Positions 15,405-15,565 of a stretch of DNA of 15,565 bases are shown piece by piece. Source of the stretch: JAAYDY01 sp964500225 (GTDB taxonomy: Bacteria; Planctomycetota; Phycisphaerae; FEN-1346; JAACEH01); assembly GCA_964500225.1 (NCBI GenBank), contig CAZCOA010000055.1:1-15565 (forward strand). The letters are read 5' to 3'. Position 1 is the first letter of the stretch, and each line of letters opens with the position of its first letter. The translations under genes and the position numbers were made by a program. The notes below the pieces were generated by a model. The model did no database searches. It was not told the origin of the DNA and worked only from the letters and a program-made list of their open reading frames with translations.

Positions 15405-15565
15405 AACGCCCTCACGATTCAGGGGATTGGATGTTTTCAGAAAAGCAGCGGGAGCAACCCGCCCACACGTGCCGTGCAATAAACGGCAGTCACTGCTGCT
15501 CAGAAGGGGCAGGGGGAACCACCCAATGAACGGCCCGCAGGGCGCGGACCATCCGTACCAAAAGG
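15405..15565. other. Upstream region of typA, no gene seen
   Basis: No coding sequence is seen. On the minus strand two small hairpins occur: TGCCGT/ACGGCA (about 15471-15489) and GCGGG, TTGCT, CCCGC (15448-15462), the latter followed by TGCTTTTCT. The second could be a weak terminator of a gene to the right, or part of the typA leader. No consensus promoter is recognisable. Confidence 0.5.

Noticed and set aside
13806..15482. Plus-strand ORFs opposite typA (13806-14684, 14796-15482)
   Set aside because: Antisense shadows of a gene with all GTPase motifs intact.

Overview
The window is GC-rich with strong GC at third codon positions, which is why long antisense shadow ORFs lie across most genes. 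No 16S rRNA or other phylogenetic marker is present. The GcvT/SHMT fusion, the hexulose-phosphate-synthase/RraA fusion, the UPF0371 protein and the large serine recombinase would fit a planctomycete-like (for example Phycisphaerae) or similar anaerobic environmental bacterium, but that placement is an inference held with low confidence.

Left part (1 to about 5979) is the end of an integrated mobile element. On the minus strand it carries a truncated PD-(D/E)XK (RecE/DUF3799-like) exonuclease, a phage-type sigma-70-like factor, a non-coding control region with inverted and iteron-like direct repeats, a strong terminator, and a two-gene cassette of unrecognised proteins (384 and 439 aa, genes overlapping by 50 bp) with its own promoter. 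On the plus strand a small unknown gene is coupled by an ATGA overlap to a large serine recombinase. The recombinase ORF runs through the terminator of an initiator tRNA-Met gene and stops inside the antisense of that tRNA (5980-6053, minus). This marks the tRNA 3' side as the probable element/chromosome junction. A 49-bp block at the sigma-gene/exonuclease-gene junction is repeated upstream of the recombinase pair and is a candidate shared promoter or operator.

Middle part (6168 to 11886, minus strand) looks like one chromosomal one-carbon/pterin gene cluster. A consensus promoter and a tandem glycine riboswitch precede a fused aminomethyltransferase/serine-hydroxymethyltransferase-like gene (884 aa). 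This is followed by a QueD/PTPS-family pterin synthase, a hexulose-6-phosphate-synthase/RraA fusion, and a methyltetrahydrofolate:corrinoid methyltransferase. The enzymes share folate, glycine/serine, formaldehyde and methyl-group chemistry, so glycine may control one-carbon flux through the whole cluster.

Right part (12020 to 15404) holds ordinary conserved genes: a plus-strand UPF0371/DUF1846 protein, divergent from the riboswitch operon, and the translational GTPase TypA/BipA on the minus strand. These two converge on a shared GC hairpin. The last 161 bases are the upstream region of typA.
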